Below, piece after piece: positions 43,437 to 51,667 of a stretch of DNA of 64,000 nt; position 1 is the stretch's first letter, and each line of letters begins with the position of its first letter. The DNA lies in the NCBI GenBank assembly GCA_964612185.1, contig CAZTCR010000006.1, positions 1-64,000 of the forward strand, given 5' to 3'. The position numbers were made by a program, and so were the translations under genes. The notes under the pieces are model-generated. The model was not told where the DNA came from. It searched no databases and worked only from the letters and a program-made list of their open reading frames with translations. The DNA is from UBA1447 sp964612185. GTDB lineage: Bacteria > Bacillota > Clostridia > Oscillospirales > Acutalibacteraceae.

Positions 43437-44648
43437 CTATCCTTTAATTTTTTTAACAATTGCCGCGCATTCAGCCGGGTTCATAATTTTCGGAACCGGG
43501 TACAGCGGGTTTGCTTCATGCAGCGCGCGCTTGACGATGAGCGGGATATCCTCATCTTTAATCTCTTCAATATGCGCCGGGATGCCAAGCTTGGTTTTGA
43601 GTTCTTTAATTGCGTCAATAAAGGCGTTTGCTTTTTGGGCATCGCTTTGACCGGCTTGTGTAACACCGGCTATGTCGCCGAGTTCCGCCAGCCGCGGGTG
43701 TATCTTTTCGCCAAAGTATTCCAATACATACGGCAAAACAACCGCGTTCGCATAGCCGTGCGGGGTGTTGTAAATGCCGCCGAAGGTATGCGCAATCGCG
43801 TGCACATAACCGACATACGCGCGGGTGAATGCCAGCCCCGCATAGTTGGACGCAACCAGCATCTGCTCGCGCGCATCAATATCGCTGCCGTCAGCATACA
43901 CTTTTTCGATATTGTCGAAAATGATTTTGACTGCTTTGCGCGCGCATTCCGCCGTGTATTTGGTGTTGCTTTTGCCGATATACGCTTCCACCGCGTGTGT
44001 GAGCGCGTCCATACCTGTCGAGCCGGTGATGTGCGGCGGTAGCCCCACAGTCAGTTCCGGGTCCAGCACCGCAAAGCGCGGGCGAAGTTTGGCATCGGTC
44101 ACCGCGTATTTTTCATGCGTTGCCATGTCTTTGACAACGGCGGCAATGGTGGACTCCGAACCGGTTCCCGCCGTGGTCGGCACCGCGAACAATGGCGGCA
44201 GTTTGTGCGTGACGCGCAGTATCCCGCGCATTTTCTTCACGGATTTTTTGGGGTTGGCGATCCTCGCCGCGGCAACCTTCGCGCAATCAATGGGTGAACC
44301 GCCGCCGAAGGCGATAAACCCGCCGCAGGCATTCTCCAGATACAGTTTACGGGCGTCCTCGATGTTTTCCACCGAAGGGTTCGGCTGCACTTCGTTAAAA
44401 ATGATGTACTTGATACCGGCTTCGTCCAACCCGGCAAGCAGTGAATTCATCAGGCCGAGGCTTTCGATCACCTTGTCGGTCACAATCAGCACGCTTTTGA
44501 TGTTTTGTTTTTTGACGGCTTCGGGGAGTTTTTTGATGCTGCCTGCACCTTTGAGCAGGGTCGGTTCGCGCCAGTCCAGAAAATAGGTGGCAAGTCTGAG
44601 TCCCATTTGCACGATTCTGTAGAAGGCTTTTTTGACAATCCAGATCAT
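43437..44648 (-). CDS. Iron-containing alcohol dehydrogenase
   Basis: 403 residues. Group III metal-dependent ADH: FGGGSPIDCAKV (NAD binding), PTTAGTGSE, the metal-site DALTHAVEAYIG and HAIAHTFGGIYNTPHG. With AOR next to it, the pair could interconvert alcohol, aldehyde and acid and balance ferredoxin against NAD(H). GAAAGGGG precedes the ATG and a good promoter lies upstream. Confidence 0.92.
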   Translation of the reverse strand: MIWIVKKAFYRIVQMGLRLATYFLDWREPTLLKGAGSIKKLPEAVKKQNIKSVLIVTDKVIESLGLMNSLLAGLDEAGIKYIIFNEVQPNPSVENIEDARKLYLENACGGFIAFGGGSPIDCAKVAAARIANPKKSVKKMRGILRVTHKLPPLFAVPTTAGTGSESTIAAVVKDMATHEKYAVTDAKLRPRFAVLDPELTVGLPPHITGSTGMDALTHAVEAYIGKSNTKYTAECARKAVKIIFDNIEKVYADGSDIDAREQMLVASNYAGLAFTRAYVGYVHAIAHTFGGIYNTPHGYANAVVLPYVLEYFGEKIHPRLAELGDIAGVTQAGQSDAQKANAFIDAIKELKTKLGIPAHIEEIKDEDIPLIVKRALHEANPLYPVPKIMNPAECAAIVKKIKG

Positions 44649-44679
44649 TTTTATTCCCCTTTCTTAAATTATTTTATTC

Positions 44680-44708
44680 ATATTAACATAACCATTGCCA
44701 TTATGCAA
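44680..44708 (-). promoter_or_regulatory. Promoter of adh-aor-moaD
   Basis: Minus strand TTGCAT (44703-44708), 17-nt spacer, TAATAT (44680-44685). It separates this operon from mogA, 178 nt upstream. Confidence 0.7.
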
Positions 44709-44825
44709 ACTTTTTTGCTAATAATAATAACCTGAAAGATTCCAAACAGCAGCATCGGGTCAAGCCGCCGGTTTGTTGACAATCCCCCGGGTTCGATATA
44801 CAATAATCGGGAATTATACTCAGCT

Positions 44826-45314
44826 TCATTTTTCCGCGGCGCAATTCCTCACCCGGTCGTGAATCAGTTCAACCGCATGGGCAAGTACAGGCATCACGGT
44901 TTCCAGGTTTTCTTTGACCGCCTTGGGGCTGCCGGGCAGGTTGATGATGAGCGTTTTACCCCGAATACCCGCCGTTGCTCTTGAGAGCATTGCCCGGTCG
45001 GTTATCGCAAGGCTTTTTTGCCGCATCGCTTCCGGGATACCCGGCACCGCGCGCTCAATTACCGCTAAAGTCGCCTCCGGCGTCACATCCCGGGGCGCAA
45101 ACCCGGTGCCGCCCGTCGTCAGGATGATGTCTGCCTCACCCGTGTCGCAGATCCGTACCATTTCGTCCGCAATCAGTTGCTGCTCGTCCGGCAGGCATTT
45201 ATAGAGGATGGTCTGTGCCTTTTCTTTCATCATTTCAATAATCAGCGGGCCGCTCTTGTCCTCGCGTTCTCCGGCAAATCCGCTGTCGCTGATACACAAT
45301 ACCGCGATTTTCAT
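44826..45314 (-). CDS. mogA: Molybdopterin adenylyltransferase (MogA/MoaB family)
   Basis: 162 residues from the ATG at 45314 (GGAGGGA upstream). Adenylates molybdopterin before metal insertion. Motifs: AVLCISDSGFAGEREDKSG, LTTGGTGFAPRDVTPEAT and NLPGSPKAVKENL. MogA versus MoaB type cannot be settled by motif alone. First in line towards adh-aor-moaD. Confidence 0.88.
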   Translation of the reverse strand: MKIAVLCISDSGFAGEREDKSGPLIIEMMKEKAQTILYKCLPDEQQLIADEMVRICDTGEADIILTTGGTGFAPRDVTPEATLAVIERAVPGIPEAMRQKSLAITDRAMLSRATAGIRGKTLIINLPGSPKAVKENLETVMPVLAHAVELIHDRVRNCAAEK

Positions 45315-45420
45315 CCTGTCCCTCCGCCCTATGCGTATTTTGATTGCTTGAGCATTGTTTGCGTCACTCATTGTAGCACAACCAAAGTGCTTTTTACAAT
45401 ATTATCGTACGGAGATTCAC

Positions 45421-46287
45421 ATGGTTACTGAAAGAAAGCCGGAATGGCTGAAAAGCAGAATATCATCGGCGCAGTCCGTTCAAATCGCCAATATGCTCAG
45501 AGGTTTGGGGCTTAACAGTGTTTGCGAAGGCGCGAACTGCCCGAATATGGGCGAGTGTTTTAAAAACAAGACGGTCACCTTTATGATACTCGGCAATGTT
45601 TGCACAAGGAACTGCGCGTTTTGCGCCGTACCCAAAGGCAGCCCGCAGCCGGTTGAACCGGATGAGCCGGAACATGTGGCGGCCGCGGCAAAAAAGCTCG
45701 GCCTGCTGCATACGGTTGTTACCAGCGTCACCAGGGACGACCTTGCCGACGGCGGCGCGGAACAGTTTTCCGCGACGGTTCGCGCGCTGAAAAGGGCGCT
45801 CCCGAACAGTACGATAGAGGTCCTCATTCCCGATTTCAAAGGCGATCTTGTCTGCTTAAAAACCGTTATGGCTTCCGGACCGGACATCATCAACCATAAT
45901 ATCGAAACCGTACCGTCGCTGTACACCACCGTCCGACCGATGGCTGTTTACGAAAGATCGTTGGAACTGCTTAAAAGGGTAAAGACTTATTCGGAAGGCA
46001 TTTACAGCAAAACCGGTATCATGGTCGGCCTTGGCGAAACAACAGCAGAAGTGTTGGCTGTGATGGACGACCTGCTCGCCGCTGGGTGTGATATGCTCAC
46101 CATCGGGCAGTATCTGCAGCCGTCAAAAGGGCATCTGCCCGTTGTTGAATTTGTTCCCCCGGCACAGTTCGATGCGTACAAAGAAAAAGGGCTGAAAAAA
46201 GGCTTCAAATTCATTGCGAGCGGTCCTTTGGTCAGGAGCTCTTTTCACGCAGCGGAAGGTATAAAGGCGATGGTGGAAAACCCATGA
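45421..46287 (+). CDS. lipA: Lipoyl synthase
   Basis: 288 residues from the ATG at 45421 (GGAG 7 nt upstream). Radical SAM enzyme inserting two sulfurs into octanoyl groups. The auxiliary cluster ligands C35, C40 and C46 (CEGANCPNMGEC) and the SAM cluster CTRNCAFC (C61, C65, C68) are present, as is GLGETTAEV. The C-terminal RSSFHA supplies the conserved Ser that ligates the auxiliary cluster. Its stop overlaps the lplA start (ATGA). Confidence 0.95.
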   Translation: MVTERKPEWLKSRISSAQSVQIANMLRGLGLNSVCEGANCPNMGECFKNKTVTFMILGNVCTRNCAFCAVPKGSPQPVEPDEPEHVAAAAKKLGLLHTVVTSVTRDDLADGGAEQFSATVRALKRALPNSTIEVLIPDFKGDLVCLKTVMASGPDIINHNIETVPSLYTTVRPMAVYERSLELLKRVKTYSEGIYSKTGIMVGLGETTAEVLAVMDDLLAAGCDMLTIGQYLQPSKGHLPVVEFVPPAQFDAYKEKGLKKGFKFIASGPLVRSSFHAAEGIKAMVENP

Positions 46288-47261
46288 TCTACATCAAATG
46301 CGGCAGTGAAAACGCGAACTTCAACTTCGCGCTCGAAAAGTACGCGATGGACGAGTTGGATGTATCGGACGGTTACTTCATGTTTTGGCGCACAACGCCG
46401 ACACTGATGACAGGCCGGTATCAAAACACCCTGGCAGAAATCAATATGCCTTTCGCCAAGACCAACAACATCAATATTGTCCGGCGTATCACCGGCGGCG
46501 GCACGATCTATACCGACCCGAACGGCTGGCAGTTTTCTTTTATTGTGAAAAACCGCGGCACCCGGCAAATCGATTTTGACACTTTCACAAAGCCCATCCT
46601 TGATGCGCTCCGTCATCTCGGCGTACCGGCACAGGCGAGCGGCAGAAACGACTTGGTGGTTGACGGCAAAAAGATTTCCGGCAACGCGCAGTATAACCGC
46701 AAAGACCTGACGCTTCATCACGGTTCGCTCCTGTTTGACACCAACCTTGAGCATCTTGTCCGCGCGCTCACCCCGGATGACGAGAAACTGGTTGCCAAAG
46801 GCATACAGTCCGTTCGTCAGCGGGTAACGAATATATCTGACTATATGGAAAACAAGATTACCGCGCTTGAATTCAGGGATGTTATTCTATCCTTTCTGAT
46901 TGACGGCATGGAGACATACGAGCTCAGCAGCAAAGATACAGAAAAGGTCAATCAGATCAAACAAGCACAGTTTGACACCTGGGCATGGAACTTTGGCAGC
47001 AACCCCCGATTTAACATTTCAAAAGAGAATCGTTTTGCAGGCGGGAAGCTCAGCGTACAAACCTGTGTGGAAAACGGCAGAATTGCCGACATAAACTTGT
47101 TCGGTGATTTTTTCGCAAAAGAGGGGCTTGATATGCTGTTGTCGGCGCTCAAGGGTTGCCCGTACAAAGAGGATGCTGTTAAAAAAACACTTGAGGATAA
47201 CGACGCGGAAAATTATTTTTACAACATAACCCTTGAAGAACTGCTGAGCTGTATCGTATAA
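46284..47261 (+). CDS. lplA: Lipoate-protein ligase A
   Basis: 325 residues. Activates lipoate or octanoate with ATP and attaches it to lipoyl domains. Motifs: NFALEKYAMDEL, RRITGGGTIYTD, RNDLVVDGKKISGNAQY and HHGSLLFDTNLEHL; a C-terminal accessory domain is present. Translationally coupled to lipA, giving both synthesis and salvage. None of the enzymes that use lipoate is nearby, so its position inside the tungsten island is unexplained. Confidence 0.93.
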   Translation: MIYIKCGSENANFNFALEKYAMDELDVSDGYFMFWRTTPTLMTGRYQNTLAEINMPFAKTNNINIVRRITGGGTIYTDPNGWQFSFIVKNRGTRQIDFDTFTKPILDALRHLGVPAQASGRNDLVVDGKKISGNAQYNRKDLTLHHGSLLFDTNLEHLVRALTPDDEKLVAKGIQSVRQRVTNISDYMENKITALEFRDVILSFLIDGMETYELSSKDTEKVNQIKQAQFDTWAWNFGSNPRFNISKENRFAGGKLSVQTCVENGRIADINLFGDFFAKEGLDMLLSALKGCPYKEDAVKKTLEDNDAENYFYNITLEELLSCIV

Positions 47262-47323
47262 TGTTCAAAAGCCGCCAATTGAATAGACCTGTTTTGTTTG
47301 GTTTTGACGCGTTTGCGTTAAAA

Positions 47324-47445
47324 TATAATTCAATTCCGATTTTTACAGCCTAAGGCTTTTGCTATGGATGTAAAAACGAAGCCGAAATATTTCATCGGCT
47401 TAAGGGCCAGGGCCGGAAACGCCCCCGCCTTCCGTGCTTGAAAAG
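47324..47445 (+). promoter_or_regulatory. Structured 5' leader of tupA; candidate Moco/Tuco-type riboswitch
   Basis: A -10 box TATAAT (47324-47329) lies just before a run of stems: TTTTTACA/TGTAAAAA (47340-47347 with 47369-47376) enclosing a GCC-TAA-GGC hairpin, then AAGCCGA/TCGGCTT (47379-47385 with 47395-47401), then a GC-rich block GGGCCAGGGCC followed by GGAAACG and GCCCCCGCC, ending before AAAGGAG. The GC-rich end and the context (tungstate transporter) fit the Moco RNA family or its tungsten variant. Class assignment is tentative. Confidence 0.45.
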
Positions 47446-47455
47446 GAGAAGAATT

Positions 47456-48322
47456 ATGAAAACAAAAACCCTTGGCATCGCGGTATCCGTTTTGCTTGTG
47501 CTCCTGTGCTTTGCGGGCTGCGCGCAAAAAGAGGACACTGCCGCAACGACAGCGCCGACAACGCATGCAAACGCCGTTATCCGCTGTTCCACCACCACCT
47601 CCGTCAACGATTCCGGCTTGATGGCCGAACTCGAACCGCTGTTTGAAGCGGAAACCGGTTACGACCTGCAAATCACATCCAATGGCTCGGGCGCCGCTAT
47701 CAAACTCGGTGAAACCGGCGATGCGGATGTCCTCCTTGTCCATTCAAAAGCGGCAGAAGAAAAATTTGTTTCCGACGGTTTCGGCCTCAAACGCATCCCC
47801 TTCATGTATAACTTCTTTGTGATCGCCGGCCCGGCAGCCGACCCCGCCTCGATAGCCGCCTCCACAACCGCATCCGACGCTTTCAAAAAAATCGCCACAG
47901 CAAAAAGCCCCTTTATTTCACGCGGGGACAACAGCGGCACTAACACAAAAGAAATCGCCCTTTGGACTGCCGCCGGGTTCACACCGGACGCCGCCGCGGA
48001 TAAATGGTATGTTTCCACCGGCAAAGGCATGGGCGCGAGCCTGATCGTCGCAAATGAAATGAAAGGTTATATTCTTACTGACAAGGCGACCTTCCTTTCA
48101 AACAAAGCAAACCTTGCGGAGCTGAAAATAGTGCTCAACGAAAGCGACGATATGAAAAACACCTATTCCTTAATCGCCTGCAACCCGGAAAAGAATGCCG
48201 GACTCAATGCCGAGGGCGCGCAGGACTTTATCACCTGGATGACCAAACAAGCAACCCTTGACAAAATCGCGGCTTACGGCACCGACACCTACGGTGAAGC
48301 CTTGTTTCTCCTCTCAAAATAA
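47456..48322 (+). CDS. tupA: Tungstate ABC transporter substrate-binding lipoprotein
   Basis: 288 residues from the ATG at 47456 (AAAGGAG upstream). Signal peptide with lipobox CFAGC. The TupA signature RCSTTTSVNDSGLM, matching TTTS plus a polar stretch in known TupA, and later DVLLVHS, SRGDNSGTNTKE and GLN-type C-terminal motifs place it in the tungstate branch rather than ModA. Operon with tupB and tupC. Confidence 0.88.
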   Translation: MKTKTLGIAVSVLLVLLCFAGCAQKEDTAATTAPTTHANAVIRCSTTTSVNDSGLMAELEPLFEAETGYDLQITSNGSGAAIKLGETGDADVLLVHSKAAEEKFVSDGFGLKRIPFMYNFFVIAGPAADPASIAASTTASDAFKKIATAKSPFISRGDNSGTNTKEIALWTAAGFTPDAAADKWYVSTGKGMGASLIVANEMKGYILTDKATFLSNKANLAELKIVLNESDDMKNTYSLIACNPEKNAGLNAEGAQDFITWMTKQATLDKIAAYGTDTYGEALFLLSK

Positions 48323-48336
48323 TTAATATTTGGTAA

Positions 48337-48377
48337 TTTGCGGGTATGTCTGAGGATGAAACGGGCATACCCGCAAA
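48337..48377 (+). other. Intercistronic hairpin between tupA and tupB
   Basis: TTTGCGGGTATG (48337-48348) pairs perfectly with CATACCCGCAAA (48366-48377), 17-nt loop, with no T run after it. Hairpins here often protect the upstream mRNA so that the binding protein is made in excess over the permease. Confidence 0.7.
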
Positions 48378-48387
48378 ATTAAGGTGA

Positions 48388-49071
48388 ATGATGGACGCTT
48401 TCAAACAGGCCATGAGCCTTGTTTTTTCACTCGATAAAGAGCTGCTCCAGATTATCGGGGTAACGCTCCGGATGTCTCTGACGAGCACGGCGATATCCTG
48501 CATCATCGGTATCCCGCTCGGTGTGTTTTTAGGCAGCGGGAGTTTTAAAGGTAAAGCCATGCTGATGCGCATCTTGTATACCCTGATGGGGCTGCCGCCC
48601 GTTGTAGCCGGTCTTTTTGTGTTCATGATGCTCTCCCGCAGCGGTCCGTTCGGTTCCTTCAAACTGCTGTTCAGTGTAGAAGCAATGGTCATCGCGCAGT
48701 GCATTTTAATTGTGCCGATTGTCACCGGGCTTTGCGCTGCGGTGATTGCGATAAAAGCGCCGTCTCTTTTGGAAACGGCTGACGGGTTGCGGCTGCCGCG
48801 CCGGACTAAAATTAAACTCCTGCTTATTGAAAACAGAATCCCGCTGGTTTCCGTCGCGCTCACCGGCTTTGGCCGGGCAATCTCCGAGGTGGGCGCGGTG
48901 AACCTTGTCGGCGGTAACATCCAGTTTAAAACACGCGTAATGACCACCGCCATTATGCTGGAAACCAATAAGGGCAATTTCGAGTTTGCTATCGCGCTCG
49001 GAGTACTGCTGATTTTGATTGCGTTTATCATCAACTTCGCGGCATCATTTTTGAAGAAGGATATGTTGTAA
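48388..49071 (+). CDS. tupB: Tungstate ABC transporter permease
   Basis: 227 residues, about five transmembrane helices. ABC permease EAA-type loop: LETADGLRLPRRTKIKLLLIENRIPL, then GFGRAISEVGAVNLVGGN, typical of tungstate/molybdate permeases. Two consecutive ATG codons (48388 and 48391) are possible starts; AAGG spacing favours the second. Confidence 0.9.
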   Translation: MMDAFKQAMSLVFSLDKELLQIIGVTLRMSLTSTAISCIIGIPLGVFLGSGSFKGKAMLMRILYTLMGLPPVVAGLFVFMMLSRSGPFGSFKLLFSVEAMVIAQCILIVPIVTGLCAAVIAIKAPSLLETADGLRLPRRTKIKLLLIENRIPLVSVALTGFGRAISEVGAVNLVGGNIQFKTRVMTTAIMLETNKGNFEFAIALGVLLILIAFIINFAASFLKKDML

Positions 49072-49098
49072 AATATATTTTTTTACAGCTGAGGTTTT

Positions 49099-49794
49099 GT
49101 GGAACAATATATGATTACTGTTGACTCCGTAAAAAAATACGCCGGCGGCAGGCTGGTGGTGAATATACCGCATTTAAAAATTCACGAGGGTGAAAAAACC
49201 GTGCTCATCGGTGCAAACGGCAGCGGCAAAACAACCCTCCTGCGGATTTTAGCGGGCATTTTATCCCCGGATCAAGGGCGCGTCACTTTTTCCAACCCGG
49301 ATATTCTGCCGTACTTTCTACCGCAGGCAAGTTTTGGATTTTCGATGAGCGTAACAAACAACCTGATTACCGCACTGCCCGGGACAATGAGCCGTGACGA
49401 AAAGCAAACAGCCGCTGTTGCCGTCCTCAAAACGCTCGCACTCGAACCGCTTGCCAAAAAACGGGGCAACCGCCTCTCCGGCGGAGAAACGCAGCGCATG
49501 GCCCTTGCCCGCCTGCTCATCACCCCGAAAAAACTCTTGCTGCTCGACGAGCCGTCCAGCGCCGCGGACATCAGCGGTATTGATTTAATTGAATCGGCAT
49601 TGCTTGATTTTTGCGGCAAAAATCGTACAACACTGGTCATGGCAACCCATTCGCCCAAACAGGCGCTCAATTTAGCCGACCGGGTGATTCTGCTCCAAGG
49701 CGGAGAGATTGCCGAAAGCGGCACCCCGGAAGAACTGCTGAAAAATCCGCGGACCGAATGGGGCAAGCGGTTTATGGAGCACTGGCGGGTGTGA
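49099..49794 (+). CDS. tupC: Tungstate ABC transporter ATP-binding protein
   Basis: 231 residues. Walker A GANGSGKTT (38-46), signature LSGGETQRMALARLL, Walker B LLLLDEPSSAADI and the switch MATHSPKQA are intact. GTG start (49099) after GAGG; an ATG four codons later is an alternative. Last gene of tupABC, followed at once by TTAGTGG repeats. Confidence 0.9.
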   Translation: MEQYMITVDSVKKYAGGRLVVNIPHLKIHEGEKTVLIGANGSGKTTLLRILAGILSPDQGRVTFSNPDILPYFLPQASFGFSMSVTNNLITALPGTMSRDEKQTAAVAVLKTLALEPLAKKRGNRLSGGETQRMALARLLITPKKLLLLDEPSSAADISGIDLIESALLDFCGKNRTTLVMATHSPKQALNLADRVILLQGGEIAESGTPEELLKNPRTEWGKRFMEHWRV

Positions 49795-49801
49795 CGAGCC
49801 G

Positions 49802-49836
49802 TTAGCCGTTAGTGGTTAGTGGTTAGTGGTTAGTGG
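49802..49836 (+). repeat. Tandem 7-bp repeat, five units
   Basis: TTAGCCG followed by four perfect TTAGTGG units, starting 7 nt after the tupC stop. Same family as 5728-5762 and 11750-11777. Confidence 0.82.
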
Positions 49837-49850
49837 CCAGCGTTTTAACC

Positions 49851-49873
49851 GTAGGGGACGGGTTTTCCGTCCC
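49851..49873 (-). repeat. Short palindromic repeat, copy 3 (reverse orientation)
   Basis: GTAGGGGACGG, four T, CCGTCCC: the minus-strand version of the GGGACGG/CCGTCCC element at 5657, 35844 and 55576. Confidence 0.75.
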
Positions 49874-49904
49874 GGTTCTTGTAGGAATGGCATCCCTGAC
49901 ATGT

Positions 49905-50331
49905 CGAATCCCCCTCCGGCTAAAGCCGGTTTCCCCCTTTAACAAGGGGGACAAGTGGCTCTTTTACCTTGCCTCCCTTCTAAAAAGCTTTAGCTTTTTT
50001 AAATGAATGACGAAGTCATTCTATGTGAAACGGGAGGGGGACCGCCCGCGGCGGTGGTGGGATTCTTCGAAGGGGTTACCGCATAGAACCACATTACGGA
50101 TTATATGCGGTGGGGGGATTCATAAATCGCATGAAGATTTAATCACCCGTCGGACCTCGGCCTGGCGATGCTATCGCCATCCACCCATCTTTGAAAAAGA
50201 GGGCTTTTAAATGCTCCTTTTACAAAGGAAATTCCCCTGTTATGGGGAAAATCCCTGCGGGGGTCATGTCACGAAGTGACAAAAGGGTTCCCGTTTTCGG
50301 AGAAAACTGTCACCGACAGGTGACTGAGGAT
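49905..50331 (+). repeat. Composite intergenic hairpin mosaic, copy 2
   Basis: Starts with CCGGCT/AGCCGG (49916-49929), then the 73 nt (49966-50038) identical to 11838-11910 with its GAATGAC/GTCATTC hairpin (50005-50021). After a degenerate minus-strand copy near 50081-50110 come more mini-hairpins: GGCGAT/ATCGCC (50164-50178), TGTCAC/GTGACA (50267-50281) and GTCACC/GGTGAC (50309-50324). No gene is evident in 49795-50358. Confidence 0.72.
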
Positions 50332-50358
50332 TAAACTAAATCCATGCAAGGAGAAAAC

Positions 50359-51567
50359 ATGCTCACCGTCAAATCACTTGAAGAAGCGCTGCAGATCTGC
50401 AAAACCGAATTCGGCAACAGCCACACCGCGGCCGAAACCGTCGCGCTTAGCAACGCGGACGGCCGAGTGCTTCATGACGATATCATTGCGGATGAATATA
50501 TCCCCGGCTTTGACCGTTCCACAGTGGACGGCATCGCCGTAATTGCCGCGGACACCTTCGGCAGCAGTGACAGTATGCCCGCGCAGTTAACCTTTATGGG
50601 CGAAATTCTCATGGGGCAGGACAGCGAACTTGCTCTTCACCCCGGCGAATGCGCCGGCGTTTCCACCGGCGGCAAGCTGCCCGGCGGCGCGGACGCGGTC
50701 GTGATGGTGGAGTATACCGAGGATTTCAGCGATGGCTTCCGTTATATTGCAAAGCCCGTGAGTGTTCGGGAAAATGTGGTGCTCAAAGGCGACGATGTCC
50801 GCCCCGGCAAACCGGTGCTCAAACAATCAATTCGCTTGACCCCGAAAGAAATCGGTACGCTCGCGGCGCTTGGTAAAACCGCGGTTGCTGTTTATAAAAA
50901 GCCCGTTGTCGGCATAATTTCAACCGGCGATGAGATTGTCCCGGTGGAACAAACCCCAAACGGCGCCCAGGTGCGCGATGTGAACACGCATTTGCTTGTT
51001 TCCGCTGTCAACGCCTGCGGGGGCGAAGCGCTGTCTTTCGGTATTGTGCAAGATGATGAAGCCTCACTTACCGCCGCTATCGAAGCGGCTTTGCCGCGCT
51101 GCGATGTGCTGCTGATATCCGGCGGCTCCTCCGCAGGCGAAAAAGATATGACCGCCAAAATCATCGGCAATTTGGGTGAAGTTCTGGTGCACGGTATCGC
51201 TATTAAACCCGGCAAGCCGACCATCGTTGGTTCTGTTAACGGCAAGCCGGTCATCGGTCTGCCAGGCCACCCGGTTTCGGCTTATTTCATCTTTTATCTA
51301 CTTGTCCGTCAAGTCATCTGCTCACTCAATAACACAAACCCCTTGCTTTTTACAAGCCGGGGTGTTTTGGGTGTCAATATTCCGTCTAACCACGGGCGGG
51401 AGGAATATGTGCCGGTTATAAGACAGGGGGACGGTTCAACGGTCTTGCCCGCTCCTGTGAAATCGGGGCTGATTACCCTGTTGAGCGAAGCGGACGGGTT
51501 CATCCGGGTTGACCGCGACTGCGAAGGGCTGATGAAGGGTGACGAGGTGCAGGTGTATTTGTTTTAA
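50359..51567 (+). CDS. moeA: Molybdopterin molybdenumtransferase (MoeA)
   Basis: 402 residues from the ATG at 50359 (AAGGAG upstream). Inserts molybdate or tungstate into adenylated pterin. Motifs: DEYIPGFDRSTVDGIAV, GECAGVSTGGKLPGGADAVVMVEYTE, GIISTGDEIV, ISGGSSAGEKD, AIKPGKPT and GLPGHPVSAYF. Domain IV is present at the C-terminus. One of two MoeA proteins in the window. Confidence 0.93.
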   Translation: MLTVKSLEEALQICKTEFGNSHTAAETVALSNADGRVLHDDIIADEYIPGFDRSTVDGIAVIAADTFGSSDSMPAQLTFMGEILMGQDSELALHPGECAGVSTGGKLPGGADAVVMVEYTEDFSDGFRYIAKPVSVRENVVLKGDDVRPGKPVLKQSIRLTPKEIGTLAALGKTAVAVYKKPVVGIISTGDEIVPVEQTPNGAQVRDVNTHLLVSAVNACGGEALSFGIVQDDEASLTAAIEAALPRCDVLLISGGSSAGEKDMTAKIIGNLGEVLVHGIAIKPGKPTIVGSVNGKPVIGLPGHPVSAYFIFYLLVRQVICSLNNTNPLLFTSRGVLGVNIPSNHGREEYVPVIRQGDGSTVLPAPVKSGLITLLSEADGFIRVDRDCEGLMKGDEVQVYLF

Positions 51568-51585
51568 CCTTTGATGAGCTGCATA

Positions 51586-51630
51586 AATCCCGCCCGTGGC
51601 ACATTTTACCGAAGGGCGGGATTATTTATA
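51586..51630. terminator. Bidirectional terminator between moeA and the MOSC gene
   Basis: AATCCCGCCC (51586-51595) pairs perfectly with GGGCGGGATT (51614-51623), followed by ATTTATA on the plus strand. Confidence 0.8.
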
Positions 51631-51667
51631 TCCTTATCCACTTAAAACTATTTGCCATCGAGTCACC

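Noticed and set aside
49905..50331. Insertion sequence or MITE
   Set aside because: No terminal inverted repeats, target duplication or transposase fragment could be seen; it is described instead as a hairpin mosaic.
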